Assembly (NCBI RefSeq): GCF_000204055.1
Contig: NW_006768794.1
Coordinates: 62,001 to 126,000 of the forward strand
Length of the DNA: 64,000 bases
Reading direction: 5' to 3'
From: Melampsora larici-populina 98AG31
Lineage: Eukaryota > Basidiomycota > Pucciniomycetes > Pucciniales > Melampsoraceae
Part shown: positions 20,989 through 32,164 of the stretch, in pieces
Layout: the number at the start of each line of letters is the position of its first letter
Position numbering within the stretch: position 1 is the stretch's first letter
Translations under genes and position numbers: made by a program
The notes under the pieces: model-generated
The model's input: the letters and a program-made list of their open reading frames with translations, nothing else
Database searches by the model: none
What the model was told of the DNA's origin: nothing

Positions 20989-21730
20989 GGTATTCACTAT
21001 ACCATGTTGTTAGGTATTATGTATTATGTACGTTATGTGTTACGTCTGTTTTCATTCAGGAGTTTTAGATGTCAAGGACTTCAGCTCGAGGTCATTTGAT
21101 TTCAAGTTGAAGAGAATTCAGTGGAAATTTACTTACAAATGTAGTGATGATTGGTAATGATTGGTGGTCATGGTCTGAGTCCGGTGTGCTTTTCTTTTCT
21201 TTTTGGGAATAGGTCGCTTGTGACCTGCGACTATTACGTTTATGATCTCTTATGTGTGTGTTCATTATATATATATCTAAAGACTTGTTTTGCTCAATTT
21301 CTTTCCTCATCGGAAAGAAATTGTAAGTGTTTCTTTGTACACTATCATCTAGCTCAGATTAACAAACTAACTGCTTACTGTGCCCACTAGTTATTATCTC
21401 TTACTTATAACTGTTTCCGCTCGATTCTCTTTTGAATCTGTCCTGTTGCACTGTGTACAGGTTTGTTCTGATTTCTCTATTTTCTGTTTTTCTCTATCTA
21501 CTTACTGATTTCTGTGTGTGTCAGGTGTGTTGATTATTCGTAGCTTTCTAGCTCGTGGCTTGTTGCCTTGTTTTACTTACACTGCACCTGATACCCCAGG
21601 TTAGTAATCAAATCATCGGAAAGAAATTTTATTATCTCTTACTTATAACTGTTTCCGCTCGATTCTCTTTTGAATCTGTCCTGTTGCACTGTGCACAGGT
21701 GTGTTGATTATTCGTAGCTTTCTAGCTCGT
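20989..21730 (+). repeat. Left inverted arm with spliced second module
   Basis: The arm holds intron A 21323-21390 (GTAAGT...ACTAG, branch-like AAACTAAC), E2 21391-21460 (70 bp), intron B 21461-21524 (GTTTGT...GTCAG) and E3 21525-21599 (75 bp). A 13-bp spacer follows. Then comes a second copy without introns: E1 end 21613-21628, E2 21629-21698, and E3 21699-21730 cut off at the Copia pol junction. Compared with the right arm it has several C-to-T type changes at CpG. Confidence 0.9.
21266..21276 (+). promoter_or_regulatory. TATA box in left arm
   Basis: TATATATATAT ends 31 bp before 21307, the first base shared with the intronless copy. The right arm has the equivalent at 27918-27928. Confidence 0.65.
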
Positions 21731-24700
21731 ATAAGCTGACGAAGATAGTAGAACTGTTTGCGTCCCAAAGGTTTAGTAAGTAGATCCGCCATCATTTCAG
21801 ACGTAGGGCAGTGTTTGACTACAAGAGCTCCTTGCTTCACCACTTCCCGGATCCAATGGTATTGGATCTCAATATGCTTGGTTCGAGCATGAAAAATTGA
21901 CTTAGTTGTTAAGTGGATAGCACCCATATTGTCACTTCTCAATTCAGTTGGATTCGGATCCTCGAAACCAAAAATAGTCAGCATGCCTCGCAGCCAGACC
22001 AGCTCTTGTCCAGCCTCCGTGATGGCGCGGTACTCTGTTTCCGTTGATGATAACGCAACGGTTGGTTGTAGCCTTGATTTCCATGAGATAGGGCCCCCAG
22101 CCAACTGAAATATGTAACCCGTGGTAGAACGCCTCGACTCGCGATCACCAGCCCAATCCGAGTCGCAATGAGATACCGGTAAGTTAAAGCTTTGCATACC
22201 ATTAATTGCGGTAGAGGAGGATACGTCGCCGTTGTAGGAGATACCCAAATTCATAGTTCCACTAAGATAACGAAAAATGTGAATGACTGCGTCCCAATGC
22301 TTTCGGGCAGGGTGATCGAGATGTTGCGACAGAACCCCAACCGCGTATGTTAGGTCAGGACGTGTACATTGAGCCAAGTACATTAAAGATCCTACCGCGC
22401 TCCAATAGTTCAGGTTCTCAAGCTGAAAAACTTCAACCTCTTCGTCACTGGCCTTGTATAACTTGAGACCTGCAGGAAAAGGTGTTGAAGCAGGTTTCAA
22501 ATTGATCAAGTCAAACCGTTCAAGAACAGCACGAGCCAGGGCTGATTGAGTTAAAGTGTAGCACAAGGATGATTGATGAATGATTTGTATCCCAACAACA
22601 GTAGTGGCCACCCCTAAATCTTCCATTTCCCACTTCTTGCTGATCTCCGATTTGAAGTTAATAATGTCATTTCCTGTAATTGCTAAATCATCTACGTGAG
22701 CGTATACTGCAGTAAACACAGTGTCTTTAGACCGAGTGTATATGCAAGGGTCAATGGGACATTGCATAAACTCTATGCTGACGAGAAATGACACCACATC
22801 ATCATACCAGATTTTAGGAGACTGTCTCAGACCATACAGGGCTCTCTTCAATCAACACACCTTCCCTTTGGATCCTCGTGAAAACCCTTCAGGCTGATAC
22901 ATATAGACTTCTTCGTCCAAGGTGCCATTGAGGAAGGCTGTAACCACGTCCCTCTGGTGAATTTCCCAGCCTTGGATTGCAGCTATTGCTATGAGAAGTC
23001 CAAGCGAGGATGGTTTGCCTGTTGGCGAGAATGTTTCGTGAAAATCAACGCCCTCTTGTTGCATATTACCCATGACAACAAATCGGGCCTTGAATTTAGA
23101 CACAGTGCCATCCAAGTTGAATTTCTTGCGAAAAAGCCAGAACCTGCGTAGTATGTTCTTTCCTTTCGGCGGTTCGACAAGCTCCCAAACTTCCTTACTG
23201 GTAAGTGAATCAAATTCCTTCTGACAGGCTTGACACCACATGTCACCTTCAGGACCGTTGATAGCAAACTTGTAGGACTCAGGTACCGGTACGTCGATGG
23301 TTGATGAAGAGAAAGCTTCTGCCAGGATGTCAAAAGCAGAGACATAAGTACAGTTTGCAAGGTACACGTGGCCCCCCATTCCTCTGTAGTTGACATTTTC
23401 CTTGACACGAGTTGACTGTTGAATAGGTATGGTCGCTTGAGGTGGTGTATCGTCGTTGGATGATAACACCGGAGTCAAAGCATTGATAGGAGATGTGGAA
23501 GAAGGTTCAGGTACTGGGGGAAGATCATCCCCGTCACTGTCTCCATCATTGTCGAGCAGAATGTTGAAACGGTTTGGCGTTTCTACGGATAGAGGTACTT
23601 TTTCAGATTTGAAGTTCAGAGGAAGAGATGTTGTTGATGGTGACTTCATATTTAGCATAAATGGGAATACGGATTCACAAAAAGACACATTGTGAGTTAG
23701 CGTGATCTTTCTAGAGTCTAAGTCGTAAATGTGATAATTAAAGTTGTCATCTTGAAAACCAATCAGAACACCTTCTGTTGTGAGTGCGGAATATTTGCTA
23801 GACCTTTGTTCTTTTCTGATAAGAACATGAGCCTGACACCCAAATACCCTGAGATGCTCCACACTAGGTTTTCAAAAATACCAGATTTTGAAAGGAGTCT
23901 TCCCACTTGGAAGAGCTGATGTGACTGTTCGATTGGTGATGAATACACACTACAAGAAACATAACATTTTCTGGGCAGAAAATTAAATTATCTGTATACA
24001 AAAATCTGGAAAGGTCAGAAACAGAGCAAAAAATATGAAAAAATATGCATCCTGTTCCTTGGTTTGAGATCTCCAATCTGCATATTTTTCCGTATTTTTA
24101 GGGTTCATATTGGTCAGTGTACTAACAATAAACCCTCATAATCATCAGATTACCACCTGTAACAGATGCTGGAATTTGGCTGAGCAGTGCTGAGAGAAAA
24201 TTTTGATTACTACAAAACCCCATAACTTTGTCAATTATGACTCAAAACACTCGATTTTGAGTGCATTGGAAAGCTGGTATTTGCCTTAAGGTAGTTCATA
24301 AATGGAGCAAATACGTTGCGGGCCTTCAAAGAAAGATATCCCCAATGAAATTGAATTTCACATATCATCAAATAGAATGTCAGTCATTTGGATTACACAT
24401 TGTGTGTCGCAATGAGAGTTGTAGTTCAGGAATTCAGCTTTCTAATGCACCTCAAATCAAGTGTTTTGAGCCAGAATTGACAAAGTTATGGGGTTTTATA
24501 GTAATCAAAACTTTCTCTCAGCACTGATCAGCCAAATTTCATCATCCGTTACAGGTGGTAATCTGATGATTATGAGGGTGTATTGTGAGTACACTCACCA
24601 ATATGAACCCTAAAAATACGGAAAAATATGCAGATTGGAGATCTCAAACCAAGGAACAGGATGCATATTTTTTTATATTTTTCGCTCTGATTCTGACCTT

Positions 24701-27201
24701 TCCAGATTTTTGTATACAAATAATTTAATTTTCTGACCAGAAAATGTTATGTTTCTTGTAGTGACAGCTGTCGCACATGCTTCGTACCAGAAGCTAAGCG
24801 GAACACCTGACTGAGTCATTAAGGATCTCGCACGAGTGGTTATGGTTTGGTTACCTCTTTCTGCCACTCCGTTTTGTTCAGGGGTATGACTAGCGGTAAA
24901 ATGAAGCACAATACCCGTGTCTTCACAGAAACCTTGCATTATCGAGTTTACAAATTCGCTTCCTTGGTCCATAGTGAATTGAATCAAGTGGCGACCAGTT
25001 TGTCGTTCAGCTAATGCTATATATTTGACAAAAACGTTGAAAACTGATTCTTTGGTTTTATTGCAGAGTGGAAATATGTGACGAAAAGATGAAAAGTCAT
25101 CCGTGAATAAGACATAATAAGATTCATTATGGATACCCATGACACGATTAATGCCACTCAGGTCCACATGGACATTCTGAAGAAAAGTAGTTGAACAAGG
25201 TCGAGAGCCGGAAAAAGGTAACTTCTTAGATTTTGACATAGTACAAACAGGACATGACGAATTAGAGGAAGGAAACCCAGTGAACAACCCATCCACACTT
25301 CCATGTTTAGCCATTTCGTTAAGATACTTGTGGCTCACATGACCTAGTCGTTGATGTTGCAGACGACAAGAGTGAGATTGAGTGTTGTTGATATGCTGAG
25401 ATGAGATGAGTGAACTCACAGGTTCTAGGGCGATGAGCATAAGATTCCCGGAAAATGCACTGTTGAAAAGAGCACATTGTCCCATCACTAAACTGAAACA
25501 TTCAGGGTCTGATGAATTGATTAACGTGACCACCCCCTTCTTTAGCAAAGCACCTCCAGCAATTAGATTTCGGCTAAGTTCCAGAACGTATAGACAGTCG
25601 GCCAGAGTAAAGACTGTACCATCACCAGCTCTTAACTTAACAGACCCGGTGGAATGAACAGCTAGCGACGCATTACCTCCTGCCAAACGAAGTTGTTTGT
25701 TGGAGTCTTCAAGTGTTTTAACAGTAGCAGCATCAAATAAACTCATGTCGTTAAACATGTGGTGTGATGCACCGGTGTCGTTCAAGGCCCATAGACCATC
25801 CGTGGGGATAGTTGAGGAAGCCGACGCATCAAGATCGACTAGCTCAGATCCTTGAGCAGTAGGGTGATTGTCGTCAGACTGAAGGGAACTAACAACTCTA
25901 CCTGATGGTTGAGGGTACACAAAATTTGGATCGAGCTGAGCGTGTATATATGCCGAAGATACATCCATCACTGAGATCACATCCGTAGATACTGAAGGTT
26001 GAGGATTGACAATAGGTGTATTCGAGATTGGTTTTAATTTGATGAAGAACGTCATAGCATGACTAGCTGAAGCTGCGGGTGGTCGTACTATCTTCACACC
26101 TCTAACTGAGTTAGCTGATTCTGCACTGTTTGATTGATGATGATTGCGTCTCTTGAAACGTTTCTTGTTCTCGTCTTGTTTCTGCATCCATTCGTCTCGT
26201 TTGGCGAAATTAGCCGGTTGCTTGAAGCACTGATCAGGTTTGTGTGGGTTTTGGAAAGTGTTACCTACACACCGATCAATAGTGCACCTGGTCAGGTGAC
26301 TTGGACCAGCATGATAGTGAGAAGTATGATGAGTAGATTGTATTAAAGAAGGAGAAGTGTAAGATTGTTCCTCTTCAGACATCAATAATTCATGTTTGAC
26401 CTTTTCTAAAGTAAGCGGCTTAATGACACGATATATAATTTGTATGGTTACTTCGTAACCTGGTTTAAGACTTTTTATCAACGTTCTAGCTTCTTGAGAT
26501 GTATCCATGTCACCACCGTACTTCTTAAATTCGCGAAGTATGGATGAGAATTTGTCGATATGAACTTTCAAGGAATCAGACCGAAGTTGAGACATGGAGT
26601 GAAGAGCATTCTCGATATGCTTGAGCTTAGCCTCAGAGATGCTGGCGTGATAAGAGTTTAAATGTGTCCAAAGTAGGAAAGGATCGTAATTGATAGTCAT
26701 GATCTTAGTGACTGGGTCTCTGACTGTTAACTCGTCTCGAGCTCTTTCGCCGTTGATGCCATCGCACTTGCTTGAAATCCAAGTAGTAAGGATGAATCTA
26801 ATCTTCTTATGTTTCTCCTCGGTTAACGTAGTATCTTTAAAATCCTTTAGATCCAGATAAGATTCGTATCCAAGGGATTCAATAGCTTTGTGAATCAACA
26901 AATTCCAGTGGTTGAAATTTTCATCAGTAAGTTCGTTTTTTATGACAAACTTGCTAAGAGCATTGGTAGTACGTTGTATGAAGAGTTGTAGAGGTGACAA
27001 AGCCTCAACAGAAGAGTGATTGGTTGACATAGCAGCAGAAAGAGATTTAGAAGGCGAGAAAAGTGTTTTAGGGGATAACAAGAGAGGTTTTAAACCAGTC
27101 GATTTTCTAACGGTGTCTGTTGATTTGTACGATCCTTCTGATCCGGAAGAAACTGATTCGGTGTCTGTAGGAGTATCAGGGTCTTTGTCGTTGGGTTGCA
27201 T
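21731..27201 (-). pseudogene. Copia gag-pol, interrupted
   Basis: The first ATG after the right arm is at 27201 (MQPNDKDPD). The order is gag, a protease region (GLWALNDTGASHHMF), GAG-pre-integrase (HQRLGHVSHKYLNEMA), an integrase core (FTMDQGSEF, HTPEQNGVAERG), reverse transcriptase (KFKARFVVMG, YAHVDDLAI with the DD pair, MKRALYGLRQSP) and RNase H (ADLLTKPLGRKQFYYLRQL). Stops at 22852-22854 and 23872-23874 (TGA for CGA) and an 816-bp CACTA-like insertion kill it. The pol tail runs straight into the left arm, with no polypurine tract or normal 3' LTR. Confidence 0.93.
23948..24763. mobile_element. CACTA-like palindromic element, 3-bp TSD
   Basis: Both ends read CACTACAAGAAACATAACAT inward and are flanked by the direct duplication ACA (23945-23947 and 24764-24766). 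Almost the whole 816 bp is an inverted repeat with arms of some 370 bp. CACTA ends and a 3-bp target duplication are hallmarks of the CACTA/En-Spm superfamily. No transposase is present, so it is non-autonomous. Taking it out restores the Copia pol frame. Confidence 0.9.
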
Positions 27202-27345
27202 ACAAGTTGTAGAAGTAGTTGATCGTCGGAGATTTGAGTAGTGTTGAATAAATTCAAGACTCTTGCTACCATGAGAAAGAACGAACTCGAGTTCGAAAGC
27301 AAGCTTTAAAGCTTCAAGGCTTTTGTCGGTTTGAATAAAGAACAC

Positions 27346-28205
27346 CTGGGGTATCAGGTGCAGTGTAAGTAAAACACGGCAACAAGCCACGAGCTAGAAA
27401 GCTACGAATAATCAACACACCTGGGGTATCAGGTGCAGTGTAAGTAAAACACGGCAACAAGCCACGAGCTAGAAAGCTACAAATAATCAACACACCTGTG
27501 CACAGTGCAACAGGACAGATTCAAAAGAGAATCGAGCGGAAACAGTTATAAGTAAGAGATAATAAAATTTCTTTCCGATGATTTGATTACTAACCTGGGG
27601 TATCAGGTGCAGTGTAAGTAAAACACGGCAACAAGCCACGAGCTAGAAAGCTACGAATAATCAACACACCTGACACACACAGAAATCAGTAAGTAGATAG
27701 AGAAAAACAGAAAATAGAGAAATCAGAACAAACCTGTGCACAGTGCAACAGGACAGATTCAAAAGAGAATCGAGCGGAAACAGTTATAAGTAAGAGATAA
27801 TAACTAGTGGGCACAGTAAGCAGTTAGTTTGTTAATCTGAGCTAGATGATAGTGTACGAAGAAACACTTACAATTTCTTTCCGATGAGGAAAGAAATTGA
27901 GCGAAACAAGTCTTTAGATATATATATAATGAACACACACATAAGAGATCATAAACGTAATAGTCGCAGGTCACAAGCGACCTATTCCCAAAAAGAAAAG
28001 AAAAGCACACCGGACTCAGACCATGACCACCAATCATTACCAATCATCACTACATTCGTAAGTAAATTTCCACTGAATTCTCTTCAACTTGAAATCAAAT
28101 GACCTCGAGCTGAAGTCCTTGACATCTAAACCTCCTGAATGAAAACAGACGTAACACATAACGTACATAATACATAATACCTAACAACGTGGTATAGTGA
28201 ATACC
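27346..28205 (-). repeat. Right inverted arm with spliced module and E3 doubled
   Basis: Read on the minus strand from 28205: TATA at 27918-27928, E1, intron A 27804-27871, E2 27734-27803, intron B 27670-27733, E3 27595-27669, spacer 27582-27594. The spliced copy follows: E1 end 27566-27581, E2 27496-27565, E3 27421-27495, and a further E3 27346-27420 that abuts the gag leader. Same layout as 18879-19454 but a different sequence family. Confidence 0.92.
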
Positions 28206-28514
28206 ACGACAAGTGATTATTTCTTTTAGTGAACTTGTGATCCTAATTCAATGAGGTGTTTGTCAGCCCTGAGCCCTGTGTACAGGACCATGGGCTAACA
28301 AACACACATGTAAATATAGTGAACTTGTACAAAAGCATAGTGATCACACCTCATGGCTCAGTATTAAAAGTCACTTAAATAAAAAGAGTTACTATGACCT
28401 AACTAGTAATATTAAACCTAACCCAAACCTGACTCAAAAGAGAAGCAAACCTAAGCACCAACCACAAGTTGATGCCAAGATCTGGAATATATATACTCCT
28501 CTTCTTCCCACTTA

Positions 28515-29711
28515 GGGTATACAAAGTTGTTCTGGCAATTTCCAGAAGGTTATTTCCAGAACGCCAGAACCCTTCTGGCAGCGTCCTGGCGTTCTGGAAA
28601 ACACAACAACTCATCATGCCACCACCCCACCTCGAGCCCACCGAAGAAGATCAAGTTATCACAACATCGACTTTAGGAATTTACCCATCTGCACTTCAGG
28701 CCTTCCGGTCGACTTTCAAATTGAACTCCAGATCACCAAACTTCTGTATGCAACCCATTCCAGATATCAAGATCGGCTTTGAATCACGCTCGTTCTAAAC
28801 TCTTAAATGCTCATTCGCCGTGAATCGATCGATACACCAAGACAAAGCTCTCACTGCAATTCAATTGATACACAGGGGTGCTTTTATGCTTATGATTTTC
28901 ATCCATTTTCTCTAGGTTTTCAAGCACAACAGTCGATCTAAGCGGATTCATTTCATAATCGTATTGAGAATAGTCTCAATTTGTACTTTTTGTCAAGTTT
29001 CAACATTCTTCAAGTCTCACTTTGTACTCGTTGTTGAGTTTCAAAGGTTTCTCAAAAATAATCAAGATGTGTCATCAACTCGATTATTGTTGTCTTACCT
29101 ATATCGTTGTGTCTCAAACTTTTCCAAATGAAAAAGAATGTTATCTTGATTTCTTTTGTTCTTTTGAAATCGATCGCCAGTCTGTGTTTGTTTCTAATGA
29201 GCGAACAAATTCAGAGCTTGTTTCCATGAAAGTCTGATAGAAAAATCTGACTATGCAAATGGATTTTTAGATATACACCCGGCAGGAGTCTCTTTGAGAG
29301 ATGCATGTTTTGTTTTTTCATTCATCTCATCAAAAAGGAACAAGACCTCCTTCAAACCAAAATGTATTTCAAGTGTATATATCTTACAGAATCTTTTGAG
29401 TTCGATCTTAAGCCTAAATTGGTGGAGACATTAAAGTGATTATAGTCGGTTTTTAGAGCTATTGCGGGAGGAATGGCATGTAGAGCAGAATTGAGATGTG
29501 AGAACGGAAGTGCTGAGATGAGAGAGAGACAAGATTTGGTTTCTGAGGGGATGAGGGGAGTGCCAGCGGTAGTGTACTCAGGCTTCTGGAATTCTGGAGT
29601 GTGGGGCATTCAAAGTTGCAGAACACCAGAACGCCAGAACACACCAAAAACAAAACTTCTGGCGTTCTGGAAAAAGCCTTCTGGAAATTTCCAGAACAAC
29701 TTTGTATACCC
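28515..29711. mobile_element. 1.2-kb TIR element flanked by TA
   Basis: Ends GGGTATACAAAGTTGTTCTG and its inverted copy, with about 90 bp of imperfect terminal pairing rich in TTCTGG/CCAGAA. TA stands on both sides (28513-28514, 29712-29713); ACT outside it could alternatively be the duplication. Internal open frames are short and unlike any transposase. Confidence 0.8.
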
Positions 29712-29936
29712 TAACTCTAGAAGAAGGAATAACCACATCATCACACAACTATTCATCACATCTTACTTAAAACCAGTGCCCATTCCCTTCAAATCTTTCT
29801 ATCCAGATTTCATGTATCTCACTCTGAGTTTTCTCAAGACGGTGTCAAAAAATTTGGGGATTAAAATTTGGTGACTGTGTCTTTGAAACAAAACTTACCA
29901 AGGACCTAAATAATGCATTCTCCTTCCTGCAAGAGG

Positions 29937-30520
29937 ATCAATAATTGATTAAGCTTGACCAAGACCCTCTTCCAATGCAACCATTTCCGCTCTCAAAGAT
30001 GTTCTTGGGGCTTATACCTGGACTTTGGCCTGAGACCAGCAGGAATGTTAAGCAATTTTGCTAGCAATCCTTTTTTGAGGGCTCTCAACATTGTAAAAGC
30101 TTGCAATAAATTCATCAGGGCTTCTTATAAGCCTTTTGTGCTAATTTCAGCGCCACTTTACTTGAGTGAAGTGATAAATCTGAGCTGTTGAGTTCTTGTA
30201 AATCTGAGTCATTATTAGCATGCGGGCCTACATGCATGCTGAACCCTTTGACATCACTGGATATTGGAATGCAATTTCCTCACAATCTACGAGTGGTGAT
30301 GCGGTAAATATCAGAGGAAGAGCAGCAGAACAGCTTAAAGAATCCATTACAAGTTTCTACAACATTTAGAGCCCTCAAAAAGGGGTTTCAAGCAAAGATG
30401 CTTGAAATTCCTGCTGGTCTCAGGCTAAGGTCAGGGTATGTATAAGGTCTAAGCCGCTCTTCAAGAGCGGACGTTGCCGCATCGGAGGAGGGGCTTATTT
30501 AAGCTTAATAATTGATCAAT
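29937..30520. mobile_element. MITE with ~170-bp inverted arms
   Basis: The left arm (about 29937-30110) pairs with 30350-30520: GATCAATAATTGATTAAGCT at the end, CTGAGACCAGCAGGAAT and TTTTTTGAGGGCTCT inside. No coding capacity. The exact ends and duplication are unclear. Confidence 0.7.
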
Positions 30521-31201
30521 GGACTTCCTTCAAAAACCAAAGTTATTCATCCTGATGTTCTGAAGATTTTGTGCTCCTCAGGAATTGTGTATTGTACCAA
30601 CTACAGAAGATGCAAGACTATAGAACAAGAAAGCCCTACAAGATATTGGGACTTGTGACAGGATCTGGAGCGAATTTCTGGAGGTTGGGCTGTAGTGTAA
30701 TGAGCAGACCCCATTTCAAAGCCAATTGTGAAGCGAAAAACGATTCTTGTACCAGAGGCTGTTGTATGCATTGACCAAGCTTGGCTGAATCAAATCCTTA
30801 GTGGGACCCGGAGAAGCCAGCGCTATGGCTTCTTGCTAATCACGAAGCTTGACCTACATTCAGCTTTGAGTATAGCTTCGGTTTGTATGCATCGAGCTTG
30901 CTTGGTGTTCGGAAGACAAGTGACCGAATACGAGACCGAGTGTCCCATAGTCTCTAAGGGGATCATTTACCTGAAGTTGAGAGAAGTCCAGGTCAGAAAC
31001 CGAGAATTCGACAATGAAGATCATTGGAAGATCATTGGAAGATCAATCGGCATTGACACCGGTGTACACTTGGTCAATGCCCGGTAGCTCAAGAAGCCTC
31101 TGTTCTAGGGATACCGGCGTACCCAGGTAGCTGATTGACGCCTGGCAGCTAAAAATAGATATGCCTTTTTCTTGAATTCAAAGGCACCTTACTCTTTTCG
31201 T
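30521..31201. other. Upstream region of secreted-protein gene 2
   Basis: No gene supported. An open frame at 30728-31087 resembles no family. A direct repeat of GAAGATCATTG occurs near 31016-31040. Confidence 0.4.
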
Positions 31202-31212
31202 CTATAAAAGAG
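31202..31212 (+). promoter_or_regulatory. TATA box of secreted-protein gene 2
   Basis: CTATAAAAGAG, same sequence and nearly the same distance to the ATG as in the paralogue at 9526. Confidence 0.75.
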
Positions 31213-31343
31213 GACTCAAGTGTTCATATATTTCCCTATACTCGTCCGTCAGTTGCATGTTCCCTGTCTAACACCTTAGAGCTAAACTTCAATAATTAAC
31301 CAATTACCTGAGGATTTGCTGGCATTCCTTTAACTCGCACAAT

Positions 31344-32164
31344 ATGACTACTACACTTAGATATTTATCGCCACAGTCAAATCGCACTACTCTCTTCTTC
31401 AGACACAAAGTTTTTATCGTCTTTTTGGCTTTGATCTGTCTCTTGGAGACGTGTTCAGCAGGAACAAGTGATTCAGCCCTAACGGAAGATTGTGGTTTCA
31501 CGCCTGCGACAGACGGGGTCAATGGAGAGATCGGCAATCTGATGGATGAAGTCAGCCGAATGACCGGTCATGTCATAGATCTCCAAAGACCAGGTAACAC
31601 CGCCGATTATTACAAAATGGCTGCAATCAGAGGTATCTGCTCTGAGAACAAACAGAATGCTAGCCGAAAAATCTTATCGGATAAGGGAAAAGCCCAAAAG
31701 GATCTGGATGCCATCAATAAGCTCATTGACCAAATCATGTAAGTCTTTGTCAAATAACATGTCCATCTTTTGTCTCTGAATGGATGCTCTGGTGTGAATC
31801 TATAAGATGGCTCACCCTGAGAGACACTGAAGAAGCCAAACTGACGGAAATATTCTGATTGCCTCCTCACAGAAAGTTATTGCGGGATTTCATCAAACTG
31901 CCTACTGCAAAGCAAACACCTGAAAAATCTGAAGCTCTAGCTGCCAAAATCACAAAGATTCGCGGCAAGGCTAAACCTCGTAAGAGCCTTCTCTTCATCT
32001 ACATCTTGTTGTCACCGAAACTAGTTTATTTAACTGATTTGGTGATAATCCTCTCTCCACTGTGGTCTTCTTTGAATAATAAAGACAATGTCAACATAGT
32101 CCAAGCCGCTAAGAAAGCCAAGAATAGTAGACTACGACACCGAAGGGGAGAGCCACTTATGTGA
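31344..32164 (+). CDS. Small secreted protein 2, paralogue of 9665
   Basis: Exons 31344-31738, 31873-31979 and 32100-32164 join in frame to 188 codons. The introns are 134 bp (GTAAGT...CAG) and 120 bp (GTAAGA...TAG). Both start with MTTT.RYL, have a hydrophobic signal segment ending in ETCSA or GTCSA, a conserved GICSE, the junction motif around INKLI.QI, and IRGKAKP at the end of exon 2. Intron phases are the same (after two bases, then after one base). Sequence elsewhere is diverged. The tail is Arg/Lys-rich (KKAKNSRLRHRRG). Function unknown; likely secreted. The two copies are about 21.7 kb apart in the same orientation. Confidence 0.85.

Larger units (their letters stand above)
20989..28205 (-). 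mobile_element. Copia remnant between inverted terminal arms
   Basis: 7.2 kb. A Ty1/Copia gag-pol remnant on the minus strand is flanked by nearly identical terminal sequences in opposite orientation. The left arm is 20989-21730 (plus) and the right arm 27346-28205 (minus). Both outer ends read GGTATTCACTATACC. LTRs of a Copia element should be direct repeats, so this arrangement is abnormal: either a rearrangement or a different kind of element. Confidence 0.85.

Noticed and set aside
21151..21390. 79-codon frame present in both Copia arms
   Set aside because: No ATG at its start, it crosses the TATA box and the intron A donor, and conservation follows from arm identity.
28928..28950. Third E1-E2-E3 arm at 28.9 kb
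   Set aside because: Only GATCTAAGCGGATT matches E2 of the right arm at 20.57 kb; no donor, E1 hairpin or E3 could be found nearby.
30728..31087. 119-codon open frame upstream of secreted-protein gene 2
   Set aside because: No domain, and it overlaps the promoter side of a real gene.
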